Of a DNA stretch of 64,000 nucleotides, positions 40,877-50,115 are shown piece after piece; position 1 is the stretch's first letter; every line of letters starts with the position of its first letter. The position numbers and the translations under genes are program-made. The stretch is from Mesorhizobium caraganae (lineage in GTDB: Bacteria > Pseudomonadota > Alphaproteobacteria > Rhizobiales > Rhizobiaceae). Location: contig NZ_JAFCGY010000014.1 of NCBI RefSeq assembly GCF_016836705.1, positions 62,001-126,000 of the forward strand. The letters run 5' to 3'. The notes beneath the pieces were generated by a model. It saw only the letters and a list, made by a program, of their open reading frames with translations, did no database searches and was not told the DNA's origin.

Positions 40877-41728
40877 CTATTTGGCGTCGATGAAGTCCAG
40901 CGCCGCCTGGCTATATTCGTCCGGCGCCTGAAGCATGGCGAAATGACTGGCGTTGGGCAGGATGATGAGCTTGGCGCCCGGAATGACGGAGGCCATGTAT
41001 TCGGTGTGTTCGCGCTTGATCGCCTCGTCATGATCGCCGGCGACGATCGCCGTCGGCGTGGTGATCTTGCCGAGCTGTTCCTTGGTCCAGGCAGGCTCCG
41101 ACTCCCACATGTGGCTGATCTGCGAAACGAAGGCGTCGTACTGGTCCGGCGTCTTCGACATCTTCTTGTAGTCGCGGCCGGAGCGTTCGATGTAGGCGGC
41201 AAATGTCTTGTTGGTCATCACGCCGGGATCGACGCCATCGGTGGTGACATTGGCGGCCTGCGCAAAGAGCCTGGTCAGCCGCTCCGGATGATGCAGCGCG
41301 ATGTCGATACCGATAATGCCGCCGTCGCTCCAGCCGACAAGAGCGGTCTTGTCGATCTTGAGGTAGTCGAGCAGGGCCAGATAATCCGACGCCATGAGGT
41401 CGTAGCCGTAAGGTTGCTCGGTGCGGGTGGAGCGGCCATGGCCGCGGCTGTCGGCGACGATCACCTTGTGGGTCTTGGACATCGTCGCCACCTGGCTCGC
41501 CCAGATATCGGCGTGGCCAAGACCGCCATGGATCAACAGGATCGGGTCCCCGGCGCCGAAAACGGCGTAGTACATCTGGATGCCGTTGACCGGCGCATAG
41601 CCGCTCTGATCCGGTTTGGGCATCGCCGCCGGCTCCGGCAGCGTCAGCCAGCGCTCCTCGGCGGATGCAAAGCCGGCCGAAATCAGGAACAGGGCGACGA
41701 AGACGAACGCTTTCAGGAACCGGGTCAT
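40877..41728 (-). CDS. Exported alpha/beta hydrolase
   Basis: 283 residues with a signal peptide (FLKAFVFVALFLISAGFASA). The domain starts with PILLIHGGLGHADIW, and carries VVADSRGHGRST, the nucleophile elbow ALVGWSDGGIIG, the acid VAGDHDEAI and the terminal His in PNASHFAML. The triad is complete; a periplasmic esterase or peptidase-type hydrolase is likely. The upstream region contains a nine-G run and a minus-oriented terminator. Confidence 0.92.
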   Translation of the reverse strand: MTRFLKAFVFVALFLISAGFASAEERWLTLPEPAAMPKPDQSGYAPVNGIQMYYAVFGAGDPILLIHGGLGHADIWASQVATMSKTHKVIVADSRGHGRSTRTEQPYGYDLMASDYLALLDYLKIDKTALVGWSDGGIIGIDIALHHPERLTRLFAQAANVTTDGVDPGVMTNKTFAAYIERSGRDYKKMSKTPDQYDAFVSQISHMWESEPAWTKEQLGKITTPTAIVAGDHDEAIKREHTEYMASVIPGAKLIILPNASHFAMLQAPDEYSQAALDFIDAK

Positions 41729-42072
41729 GACTTCACCTCAGGAGGTTTCGTCCTTGGGTCGTTTCGGCCTCGGACGATTGCGAAGGTCGATTTAACAGTC
41801 TTCCCGTGTGCGGAGTCAACGAACGGGGGGGGGCGGGCTGGCGGCGTGAATTGAAATTTCAATCCGTGCCGCCCGCAACGCGTCCGGTTCCGCCTGTGAC
41901 GGCAATCGCAACAAAAAACCCGCCTCGCGGCGGGCCATTGGCGCAAATCAGCACCATCTAAAAGACAATAGCTTAAGTGCCGGCACAAATAAACCTCGCC
42001 GAGCGGATTTCGCCCGCAATCGCTGGTCAAAGCCATGCCGGCTTGGCACAGTCGGGCAAACAGGAGTCTCTT
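41729..42072. other. 344-bp divergent intergenic region
   Basis: This lies between the starts of the minus-strand hydrolase and the plus-strand adenine deaminase. It contains a run of nine G (41825-41833) and, at 41911-41935, a minus-oriented intrinsic terminator. No known riboswitch was recognised ahead of the deaminase. Confidence 0.6.
41911..41935 (-). terminator. Minus-oriented intrinsic terminator without a visible gene upstream
   Basis: On the minus strand the stem CCCGCC / GGCGGG has a tight four-base loop and is followed by six Ts. On that strand no coding gene lies upstream, because adenine deaminase is read in the other direction. It could terminate a short antisense RNA or act as an attenuator in the leader of the hydrolase gene at 41728. 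Confidence 0.65.
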
Positions 42073-43884
42073 ATGGCAAAGACCGCGCACGCGACGAAAC
42101 CCAGGCCTTGGACCGAGATGGCGACCCATCTGGTCGATGTCGCGACCGGTCGCAAGCCGGCCGATCTCGTCATTCGAAACGGCCGCTGGGTGAATGTGCA
42201 TTCGGGCGAGATCATCGCCGGCACCGACATCGCCATTGCCGGCGGTCGCTTTGCCTATTGCGGGCCGAATGCCAGCCACGCCATCGGCCAGGGCACCAAG
42301 GTGGTCGACGCCGGCGGCCGCTATCTCGTGCCCGGCCTTTGCGATGCGCATATGCATGTCGAGAGCGGCATGGTGACGGTGACCGAATTCTGCCGCGCCG
42401 TCATCCCGCACGGCACCACTTCGATGTTCATCGACCCGCACGAAATCGCCAATGTGCTGGGGCTCCCCGGCGTGCGGCTGATGCACGACGAAGCTGTCGC
42501 CATGCCCATCAACGTCCACGTCCAGATGCCGTCCTGCGTGCCTTCGGCGCCGGGGCTGGAGCATGCCGGTGCCGAACTGACGGTCGCCGATGTCACCGAA
42601 GCGATGACCTGGGAGAACATCATCGGCCTCGGCGAGGTGATGAATTTTCCCGGTGTCGTCGCCAACGATCCGGTGATGTCGGGCGAGATCGCCGCGACGG
42701 TGAGGGCCGGCAAGACCGTTGGCGGCCACTACGCCTCGCGCGATCTCGGCCTGCCGTTCCACGGCTATGTCGCCGGCGGTCCGGAGGACGATCACGAAGG
42801 CACGCGCGCCGAGGATGCGATCGCGCGCGTGCGCCAGGGCATGAAGGCGATGCTCAGGCTGGGCTCGGCCTGGTACGATGTCGCCTCGCAGATCAAGGCG
42901 GTGACGGAGAGCGGGCTCGATCCGCGCAACTTCATCCTGTGCACCGACGACAGCCATTCCGGCACGCTGGTGCATGAAGGCCATATGGACCGGGTGGTGC
43001 GCCACGCAATCCAACAGGGCCTGAAGCCGGTGACGGCGATCCAGATGGCGACGCTCAACACCGCCCAGCATTTCAAGCTTGAGCGCGAGATCGGTTCGAT
43101 CGCGCCGGGACGGCTGGCCGACCTGCTGATCGTTTCTGATCTCGCCGCCATGACCATCGACGAGGTCTATGGCCGCGGCGTCAGGCTGGCCAAGGCCGGC
43201 AAGCTCGAGATCGACATTCCGGCCTATGACTATCCGAAGACGGCCAAGAACACGGTCAAGCTCGGCAAGAAGCTCAAGGCAGGCGACTTCGATATTGTAG
43301 CGCCCAAGGGCGCCAATGAAGTGCGGGTGCGGGTCATCGGCGTCATCGAGAACCAGGCGCCGACGCGGGCGCTGGAGGCCGACCTGCCGGTCGAGGACGG
43401 GCTGGTCGCCATGGACCGCCGCAACGACATCTGCCAGATCGCACTGGTCGAGCGCCACAAGGGCACGGGCGGCGTCACCAACGCCTTCGTCTCCGGCTTC
43501 GGCTATATGGGCGACTGCGCCCTGGCCTCCAGCGTGGCGCATGACGCCCACCACATCATTTGCGTCGGCACCAACAAGGAAGACATGGCGCTGGCCGTCA
43601 ACCGGCTGGGCGAGGTTGGCGGCGGCGTGGTGCTGTTCTCAAAGGGCAAGGAGCTGGCGCTGGTCGAAATGCCGATCGCCGGGCTGATGTCGGACGAACG
43701 CGCCGAGATCGTCGCGGCCAAAGCCGAGAAGCTGACCGAGGCGATGCGCAAGATGGGATGTTCCCTGAACAACGCCTATATGCAGCACTCGCTCTTGGCG
43801 CTGGTCGTCATCCCGGAGCTGAGGATCTCCGATGTCGGGCTGATCGACGTGACGACGTTCCAGAAGGTCGACCTTTTTATCTGA
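42073..43884 (+). CDS. ade: Adenine deaminase
   Basis: 603 residues, the expected size for the bacterial amidohydrolase-type adenine deaminase, converting adenine to hypoxanthine. The binuclear metal site is indicated by GLCDAHMHVESGMV, IDPHEIANVLG, GHYASRDLG and CTDDSHSGTLVHEGHMD. The C-terminal domain has the ADE-specific MGCSLNNAYMQHSLLAL and SDVGLIDV. ATG 42073 begins MAKTAHATK, with GGAG upstream. It links to Gpt (23619-24119) in purine salvage, though they are far apart. Confidence 0.95.
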   Translation: MAKTAHATKPRPWTEMATHLVDVATGRKPADLVIRNGRWVNVHSGEIIAGTDIAIAGGRFAYCGPNASHAIGQGTKVVDAGGRYLVPGLCDAHMHVESGMVTVTEFCRAVIPHGTTSMFIDPHEIANVLGLPGVRLMHDEAVAMPINVHVQMPSCVPSAPGLEHAGAELTVADVTEAMTWENIIGLGEVMNFPGVVANDPVMSGEIAATVRAGKTVGGHYASRDLGLPFHGYVAGGPEDDHEGTRAEDAIARVRQGMKAMLRLGSAWYDVASQIKAVTESGLDPRNFILCTDDSHSGTLVHEGHMDRVVRHAIQQGLKPVTAIQMATLNTAQHFKLEREIGSIAPGRLADLLIVSDLAAMTIDEVYGRGVRLAKAGKLEIDIPAYDYPKTAKNTVKLGKKLKAGDFDIVAPKGANEVRVRVIGVIENQAPTRALEADLPVEDGLVAMDRRNDICQIALVERHKGTGGVTNAFVSGFGYMGDCALASSVAHDAHHIICVGTNKEDMALAVNRLGEVGGGVVLFSKGKELALVEMPIAGLMSDERAEIVAAKAEKLTEAMRKMGCSLNNAYMQHSLLALVVIPELRISDVGLIDVTTFQKVDLFI

Positions 43885-43895
43885 CAGACCGGTTG

Positions 43896-45053
43896 TCATC
43901 CGCCGGTGGCGATGGTCAGCACCTTGAACGGGGTGGTGATGACGACTTCGGCCATGGAGCCGACCGCCTTGCCGATCCCTTGGCCGATATCGTCAAACTC
44001 GCCCGGATCGTTCGATCGCAGGGCGGCTGGTGTGCGCAGTCGGTCACCGAGCAATTGCACCAGGATCGGATTGTCCGCGAACTTGGCATGGTTCAAACGG
44101 TCACCGCCCTTGGTCTTGGTGAGATCCGCCACGACCACGCCATAGCTGGCGAGGTCGGCCGCGTTGCCGTAGTCGCCGACGCGCGGCTTGTCGCCGGAGA
44201 TAATGGACGACAGCTTCAGCGCACGGTCATCTCCCGAGAGCAGGATGGCGAACGGCTTGTCGGGTTTGCCGTAGCGGATCATCTGTTTCTTGAAGACGTC
44301 GACATCGATGTCGGGCGAAGCGAGGACGACGTAGCCGAGCTTGCCGCCGAGATCGCGGTCGCCGGTGATGGCGAGCTGGCGCAGCGCCTCCATCGTCACC
44401 CAGGTGCCCATCGAGTGGGCGATGATGTCGATGCTTTTCACCCGGGTCTTTGCGAGCATTCTGAGCGTCGCCTCGAGGTCGTCGCGCGCGGCGTTGGCGC
44501 TTTCCTTGTCATAGATATAGCCGGTGGTCTTGCCGCTCGAAGCCCAGGAAAACAGCACCGGCGTGCCCGGATATTTGGTGTCGTGGGCGATCTGCGTCAG
44601 CCGGTAGACGCCATCGTCGAAACCGTTGTTGAAACCGTGCACGAAGACCAGGGCGCGGTCGCCGTTTATGGCGATGTTGGCGCCGACAGCCTTGGCGAAT
44701 TGCGAGGCGTCGCCATAGTGGACGACGTCGGTGGCGGTGAATTGCTTGGCTGGGTTGGAGTCGGCCGAACCCTTGGCGCGCTCGATGGCGCCGAGCTGGT
44801 GCACCTTCGGCACGGTGACGTCGACGCGAGCGTAGCTGGTGGTCAGCGAACGGTCGCCGTCGAACACCTGGCGCGGATCCTTGGTCGCCGGCTGGCGGGT
44901 GGTGGCGACGAAGATTTCGTGGGTGGCCGCGATGTCGGAGGCAGGCACCGACACTGTCGTCTTGTTCAGGAGGTCATGCGTGTTCTGGCCGGCGCAGCCG
45001 GCGACAGCGAGCGCGAACGCAAGGACGAGGACGGTCTTCCAACGCACGTTCAC
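43896..45053 (-). CDS. DUF900 family lipoprotein, alpha/beta hydrolase
   Basis: 385 residues. A lipobox LAVAGC at residues 15-20 predicts a lipoprotein. The DUF900 hydrolase core has the oxyanion-side ALVFVHGFNNGFDDGVYR, the nucleophile in IIAHSMGTWVTMEAL, and later VVLASPDIDVDVF and NHAKFADNP with a candidate acid and His. The substrate is unknown. It is a tandem paralogue of the next minus-strand gene (45187-46260); the two share long identical motifs such as RQLAITGDRDLGGKLG. This copy has an extra C-terminal tail. Confidence 0.92.
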   Translation of the reverse strand: MNVRWKTVLVLAFALAVAGCAGQNTHDLLNKTTVSVPASDIAATHEIFVATTRQPATKDPRQVFDGDRSLTTSYARVDVTVPKVHQLGAIERAKGSADSNPAKQFTATDVVHYGDASQFAKAVGANIAINGDRALVFVHGFNNGFDDGVYRLTQIAHDTKYPGTPVLFSWASSGKTTGYIYDKESANAARDDLEATLRMLAKTRVKSIDIIAHSMGTWVTMEALRQLAITGDRDLGGKLGYVVLASPDIDVDVFKKQMIRYGKPDKPFAILLSGDDRALKLSSIISGDKPRVGDYGNAADLASYGVVVADLTKTKGGDRLNHAKFADNPILVQLLGDRLRTPAALRSNDPGEFDDIGQGIGKAVGSMAEVVITTPFKVLTIATGG

Positions 45054-45186
45054 GCGGGCTCCCGCTGGCGCATGGCGCCGATTTCAATGTCGATAGAGGC
45101 AGAGACCGGCCCGGTCCAGTTGAAAATGAGCGGGCCGCGCGGCATTTGCGAACTCACGCGGCGACAGTAGCCGCAGGGCAACAGCC

Positions 45187-46260
45187 TTATTGTCCGAGCG
45201 CGCTGATGCGGTCGGTCACCGTCTGGTCGCTGGCAAAGCCGTCATCCTCGCGCAGCCGCTGGCCGATCATCTTCACCAGTTCGGGATTGTCGGCGAATTT
45301 GGTGTGGTTGAAGCTGTCGGTTCCCTTCACCTTGGAGAGATCGACCACGGTGACGCCATAGGCAGCGAGGTCGGCGGCATCCTTGTAGTCGCCGACGCGC
45401 GGCCGCGAGCCGGCGATCAGGCCGGAGAGCCTGAGCGCACGGTCATCGTCGGAGAGCAGCAGGATGAACGGCTTGTCGGGCTTGCCGTAGCGGCGCATCT
45501 GGCTCTTGAATACGTCGACATCGATGTCGGGCGAGGCCAGCACGACATCGCCGAGCTTGCCGCCGAGATCGCGGTCGCCGGTGATGGCGAGCTGGCGCAG
45601 CGTTTCCATGGTGACCCAGGTTCCGAGCGAATGGGCGACGATGTCGATGCGCCGCGCGCCCGACTGCTGCAGCATGCGCAAGGTCACTTCGAGCTGGTCG
45701 CGGGCAGCACTCGCACTTTCCTTGTCATAGACATAGTCGGTGGTCTTGGCGCCCGATGCCCAGGAAAACAGCACCGGCGTGCCGGGATAGCCGGAATCAT
45801 GGACGATCTGGGTCAGGCGGTAGACGGCGTCGTCGAAGCCGGTGTTGTAGCCATGCACGAAGACCATGACGCGGCCGCCGCGCGCGGCGATATCGGCGTT
45901 GAGCGCGGCGGAAAATTTCGGCTGCGCATCGTAGCCGACGACCTCGGACGCCATGAAATACTTCGCCGGGTCATTCGATTTGCCGCGCGAGCGGCGCTCG
46001 ATCTGGCCGGTCTGGTGGATGCCGGGAACGGTGACGTTGACGCGCGCATAGTTCAGCGTCGCCGAACGTTCGCCGTCGAAAACCTTGTTGGGATCGTCGG
46101 ATTTCTTGCGTGTCGTGGCGATGAAGATCGAGTGATTGCCCGAGATTTCGGTCACCGGCGTGGACATGACGGCGCTGCCGAGCAGTTCCTCGGTTTTGCG
46201 GCCGCCGCAGCCCGCCACAAGCAAGGCAAGCGCAAGAATGCAAATCGTCTTCAAACGCAC
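45187..46260 (-). CDS. DUF900 family lipoprotein, alpha/beta hydrolase (paralogue)
   Basis: 357 residues. The start is the GTG at 46260 (MRLKTICIL), placed by analogy with the paralogue, where the in-frame sequence NVRWKTVLVLA begins three codons later. The lipobox LLVAGC fits lipoprotein processing. The core carries VMVFVHGYNTGFDDAVYR, VAHSLGTWVTMETL and VVLASPDIDVDVF. No alternative ATG is well placed. The C-terminal tail is shorter than in its paralogue. Confidence 0.85.
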   Translation of the reverse strand: MRLKTICILALALLVAGCGGRKTEELLGSAVMSTPVTEISGNHSIFIATTRKKSDDPNKVFDGERSATLNYARVNVTVPGIHQTGQIERRSRGKSNDPAKYFMASEVVGYDAQPKFSAALNADIAARGGRVMVFVHGYNTGFDDAVYRLTQIVHDSGYPGTPVLFSWASGAKTTDYVYDKESASAARDQLEVTLRMLQQSGARRIDIVAHSLGTWVTMETLRQLAITGDRDLGGKLGDVVLASPDIDVDVFKSQMRRYGKPDKPFILLLSDDDRALRLSGLIAGSRPRVGDYKDAADLAAYGVTVVDLSKVKGTDSFNHTKFADNPELVKMIGQRLREDDGFASDQTVTDRISALGQ

Positions 46261-46361
46261 GTCAAAATTCCACTTAAGCCAAAAAGGGCCATCCACCCTC
46301 CGCGACATCTCCCGGACAGGCCAAGTGCGGCGGAAGTAAGTCGTGTCCAGCCGAAATGTGA

Positions 46362-47765
46362 TCAGCGCCGGGCGACCGTCATCGCGCTGTTGCGCGAAAG
46401 CCAGAATGGTGGCAGGAACGCCGGAATGTTGGAGAAGGGCAGCACTTCGGGCTTCAGCCTTATGCCGAGCACCTCCACCATGAAGGCGCGGCGCGCCTCG
46501 ATGCGGCGCCAGGCCTCGGGATAGCGGGCGGCGATCTCCTCGCGCAAGGCCTGGTCTGCGAGCGCGATGCCGTCCTCGATGTTGGTGGTGAAATAGATGG
46601 TTCCGGTCGCCGGGATGATGTCGACCTGCAGCGCCATGCCCGACCGCAGCTTGATGTCCGACCCGGAAAACACCGGCGAATGCATCCATTCGTCGATATG
46701 GATGAGATGGCCGGGATTGAGCGACACGCCGAAGAATGGATCGCCGATGCGGTCATGCACGGCTTTCCATAGGGCACCGCCGGTAACGCCAATGCCGATG
46801 GTCTCGTACCAGTCGACGACGGCGGCGAAATAGGGTGCGACCAGTTTGTCGACATAGTCGCTTATCTCGCGCGGCAGTTCCTGCGCACTCTCGACCAGGA
46901 AGCCGGCGCGGGCGTTGAGCGAGCCCTGGATACCATAGGCCATGGTGACGGGGTCGGCGCGCTTGATGATATCCAGGCGCGGGCTTGGCAGGCCGTAGGG
47001 CGCACGTTTGCCGGCGGACAGCATCGGGTGGCAGCACAAGGGCAGGCCGTTCATGCCCATCAGCTTCGCGGCCTGCAATTCGCTCATGCCGGGCTCGATA
47101 CCGCTCAGCACATTGCGCAGGCCTTGCGAGGAAAAGGTCGCTGCGAATTCGAAGGCTGCCAGCTGGTCGGCCTCGTTGATGGCGCGCAGACCATCCGTTG
47201 GGTTCATCAGAAGGTTGGCGGCGTTGACCACCGCGCCCTTGTCGCCGGCCAGCGCCCGCAGCGTGTCGGCGATGAAGGACGGCAGGTCGAGCGTTGCCTC
47301 GCCAAAACCGGCATCGCCGGGCCCGAACGGCTTCCAGCCGATGGCGCCGATCTTTTGGCCGGTCTTTAGGCCGCAGGCGGCAAGCGTGTCGGACAGGGAG
47401 GCGGAACGGTCGCGTGGCTGCGCCGGCAGCGAGAAGGTCTGGTAGAGAACGCGCTCATAGGGTCCGTCGCAGATTTCGGCATAGCCCCAGCCCTCATTGC
47501 CGACGAGAAGTTTTGGCTGGTTGCCTGGAACGATGACCAGCAGCGTCTCCTCGAAACGCGGGTCGTAACCACTGAGGTAGGCGACATTGGCGGCATGCTC
47601 GCGGTCGCCATAGACGGCGAAGGCGTCGAACCCGGCTTCGGCGCCGCGCGCCAGCAGAGTCTCGATGCGCGCTTCATAGGTCCGGCGCGAAAGCAGCGGC
47701 ATGGTGGTCGGCTCGCCGAATTCAGGAAGCGCGACGGTCTTCAGGGCGACAGCCGAAACAGGCAT
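46362..47765 (-). CDS. M24-like (creatinase/prolidase fold) protein with altered metal-ligand motifs
   Basis: 467 residues. The N-terminal creatinase_N domain (ARIETLLARGAEAGFDAFAV, VAYLSGYDPRFEET) is followed by an M24-type C-terminal domain. The expected metal ligands (Asp-Asp-His-Glu-Glu) are hard to match: the region reads LNPGHLIHIDEWMH, then MALQVDIIPATG and EDGIALAD, with Asp where M24 enzymes usually have Glu. Either the metal site is remodelled or the protein is a pseudo-enzyme. ATG 47765 follows GGAG. It is divergent from ilvA. Confidence 0.7.
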   Translation of the reverse strand: MPVSAVALKTVALPEFGEPTTMPLLSRRTYEARIETLLARGAEAGFDAFAVYGDREHAANVAYLSGYDPRFEETLLVIVPGNQPKLLVGNEGWGYAEICDGPYERVLYQTFSLPAQPRDRSASLSDTLAACGLKTGQKIGAIGWKPFGPGDAGFGEATLDLPSFIADTLRALAGDKGAVVNAANLLMNPTDGLRAINEADQLAAFEFAATFSSQGLRNVLSGIEPGMSELQAAKLMGMNGLPLCCHPMLSAGKRAPYGLPSPRLDIIKRADPVTMAYGIQGSLNARAGFLVESAQELPREISDYVDKLVAPYFAAVVDWYETIGIGVTGGALWKAVHDRIGDPFFGVSLNPGHLIHIDEWMHSPVFSGSDIKLRSGMALQVDIIPATGTIYFTTNIEDGIALADQALREEIAARYPEAWRRIEARRAFMVEVLGIRLKPEVLPFSNIPAFLPPFWLSRNSAMTVARR

Positions 47766-47881
47766 GAAGATGGCTCCAATGAATTTCTTTCGGCGCATCA
47801 AAGCGGCCGCGCCGCATCGGTGGCCGCAAACGGCGAATTGTGCAATAGGCTTGGCATTCCAACCACGTGATCACGGGCGCC

Positions 47882-49138
47882 ATGAACAGTTTCTCCTCCC
47901 GCGTCGCCATTGCTGCCGCAGCTATCCGCGAAATCTTTCCCGAAACGCCGCTGCAGGAAAACGACTATCTGTCGAAGAAGACCGGGGCGCGGGTGCTTTT
48001 GAAGCGCGAGGATCTTTCGCCGGTGCGCTCCTACAAGATCCGCGGCGCCTTCAATTTCTTCCGCAAGGCGCTGGCCGCCGGCAACGAGGCCGAGCTTTTC
48101 GTCTGTGCTTCGGCCGGAAACCATGCGCAAGGCTTCGCCTTCGTATGCCGCCATTTCGGCAAAAAAGGCGTGGTCTTCATGCCGGTGACGACACCGCAGC
48201 AGAAGATCGACAAGACGCGGCTGTTCGGCGGCGATTTCGTCGAAATCAGGCTGGTCGGCGATTTCTTCGACGACTGCTACCGTGCCGCCTTCGAATTCAC
48301 CGAAAGTTCGGGCGCGCATATGGTGCCGCCCTTCGACCACAAGGATATTATCGAGGGGCAGGCCACCGTTGCCTATGAGATCGCCGACCAGATGCCCGGT
48401 GCGCGCATGCCCGACATCATCATGCTGCCGGTCGGCGGCGGCGGCCTGGCGGCCGGGGTGACGCACTATTTCGCCGACCAGCAGCGCGAAGCCCGCTACG
48501 TCTTCTGCGAGCCTGCCGGGGCGCCGAGCCTGCATGAGAGCCTGGCCAGCGGAAAGCGTATCAAGCTCGCCAATGTCGACAATTTCGTCGATGGCGCGGC
48601 GGTGGCCGAGATCGGCCGCGAGCCGTTGCGTTACCTGAAGGAGTTCTCCGCTGACGCCGTCCGTCTGATCCCCGAGAACCGGCTCTGCGCCACCATGATC
48701 GAAATGCTCAACATCGAAGGCGTGGTGCTGGAGCCGGCTGGCGCGTTGGCGATCGATGCGCTGAAGGATTTTTCGCGGAAGGAGATCCGCGGCAAGACCA
48801 TCGTCGCCGTGGTGTCGGGCGGCAATTTCGATTTCGAGCGGCTGCCCGACGTGAAGGAGCGGGCGCTGCGCTTCGAGGGCCTGAAGAAATACTTCATCAT
48901 CCGTTTCCCGCAACGGCCGGGCGCGCTGCGCGACTTCCTGGAAATGCTCGGTCCCGACGACGACATTGCCCGCTTCGAATATCTGAAGAAATCGGCGCGC
49001 AATTTCGGTTCGGTGCTGATCGGCATCGAAACAAAGGACCGGCGCAATTTCGACCTGCTCAAGGCGAATTTCGAGGCCGAGGGCGTCCACTATCAGGACA
49101 TCACCGACAACGAGACCCTGGCGGGGTTCATCATATGA
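47882..49138 (+). CDS. ilvA: Threonine ammonia-lyase (biosynthetic type)
   Basis: 418 residues. PLP-dependent fold-type II enzyme making 2-oxobutyrate for isoleucine synthesis. The PLP lysine is in RSYKIRGAFNFFRKA, the phosphate-binding loop is PVGGGGLAAGV, and SAGNHAQGFAF binds substrate. The C-terminal ACT-like regulatory domain starts near IRFPQRPGALRDFLEML. ATG 47882 gives the standard start; a GTG 15 bases upstream is in frame. It overlaps the DUF1697 gene by four bases (ATGA). Confidence 0.96.
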   Translation: MNSFSSRVAIAAAAIREIFPETPLQENDYLSKKTGARVLLKREDLSPVRSYKIRGAFNFFRKALAAGNEAELFVCASAGNHAQGFAFVCRHFGKKGVVFMPVTTPQQKIDKTRLFGGDFVEIRLVGDFFDDCYRAAFEFTESSGAHMVPPFDHKDIIEGQATVAYEIADQMPGARMPDIIMLPVGGGGLAAGVTHYFADQQREARYVFCEPAGAPSLHESLASGKRIKLANVDNFVDGAAVAEIGREPLRYLKEFSADAVRLIPENRLCATMIEMLNIEGVVLEPAGALAIDALKDFSRKEIRGKTIVAVVSGGNFDFERLPDVKERALRFEGLKKYFIIRFPQRPGALRDFLEMLGPDDDIARFEYLKKSARNFGSVLIGIETKDRRNFDLLKANFEAEGVHYQDITDNETLAGFII

Positions 49139-49689
49139 GCGCCACGGTCTTTGTTGCGCTGTTTTCCGGCATCAATGTCGGCGGCAACCGGATCGTCAAG
49201 ATGGCGGAGTTGCGGGCATTCTTCGAGGAACTCGGCTTCACCGACGTCGCCAGCTATGTGCAGAGCGGCAATGTCGTGTTCCGCGCCAAGAAGGGCGATG
49301 CCGCCACGCTGGCCAAACAGCTTGAGGCAGCGTTCGAGAAGAAATGGGGCTTTCATTCGCGCATCATGGTGCGCGATCTCGGCTGGTTCGAACGGCTGGT
49401 GAGTGAAAATCCCTATCCGGAAGTGGCCGGCGACCCGACCAAGCTTCACGCCTATACGCTGGAGCGCCAGCCGACAGCGGACGAAATCGCCAGGCTTGCC
49501 GAAAAGTGCATCGGCCCCGAAAGCTTTGAGGTCAAGGGCGATGTGCTCTACCTCAAGGCGCCCGATGGGCTTGGCAAATCGGTGTTCGCCAATCTTATTC
49601 CACGCACGCTAAAAGTGCCCGGCACCGCGCGCAACTGGCGTTCGGTGCTGGCGCTGCTGGAGATGGCCGGCGAAGCCGGTGCAAAATAG
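49135..49689 (+). CDS. DUF1697 family protein
   Basis: 184 residues of DUF1697 (PF08002). The family motif VALFSGINVGGNRIVKMAEL is at the N-terminus, then VASYVQSGNVVF and FHSRIMVRDLGWFERLV. The end has RNWRSVLALLEMA. The function is unknown. Overlap with the ilvA stop (49135-49138) indicates translational coupling, which may link it functionally, although no known role in isoleucine synthesis exists. Confidence 0.92.
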   Translation: MSATVFVALFSGINVGGNRIVKMAELRAFFEELGFTDVASYVQSGNVVFRAKKGDAATLAKQLEAAFEKKWGFHSRIMVRDLGWFERLVSENPYPEVAGDPTKLHAYTLERQPTADEIARLAEKCIGPESFEVKGDVLYLKAPDGLGKSVFANLIPRTLKVPGTARNWRSVLALLEMAGEAGAK

Positions 49690-49691
49690 AG

Positions 49692-49982
49692 TTATGCCGG
49701 CGCGTGCTTCCAATCGAAGATGAGCTCTTCGCGGAAAGCAAAACGCTTGATGTGGTCGGCAACCACACTTTCCAGGCGCTCCAGCGATCCGCCTTCATCC
49801 GTCGACACCGTGATATGCAGCGCTGCCGCATCGGCATCGAGAACCGTGCGGCCGAGCGACAGATCGATGGTGCCATGGTTCGGATCGAACTCGACGGGAA
49901 ATTTGTGTGCCCAGTGCTTGCACAGCTGCTGCAGATAGCGGCTGGCATAGGCGGTGGTGACATCGACACGGCTGGTCGGCAT
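49692..49982 (-). CDS. DUF2218 family protein
   Basis: 96 residues, DUF2218 (PF09981), recognised from YLQQLCKHWAHKFPVEFDPN, the strand ALHITVSTDEGGSLERLES and the end RFAFREELIFDW. These are small proteins often found next to siderophore- or iron-related genes, but no such neighbour is present here. Its stop is two bases from the DUF1697 stop, so the two genes are convergent. Confidence 0.9.
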   Translation of the reverse strand: MPTSRVDVTTAYASRYLQQLCKHWAHKFPVEFDPNHGTIDLSLGRTVLDADAAALHITVSTDEGGSLERLESVVADHIKRFAFREELIFDWKHAPA

Positions 49983-50115
49983 GAATGAATTCTCCTGGAC
50001 GGAGCGCTGGCTTTGACTGGCTCGCGCGTCAGGCAGGTAAATAGGTGCGGTCGCCCGAAATGGCAAAGGCGGCCGGCTTGGTCGCGCGGCCGCCTCGCTC
50101 AAGATGGCGTGATCG

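Noticed and set aside
41825..41833. Run of nine G as a phase-variation tract
   Set aside because: It is outside coding sequence and about 100 bp from the nearest start; a lone homopolymer in GC-rich DNA is weak evidence.
41725..43554. Long minus-strand open frame opposite adenine deaminase
   Set aside because: Same reason: an antisense frame forced by codon bias, no recognisable domain.
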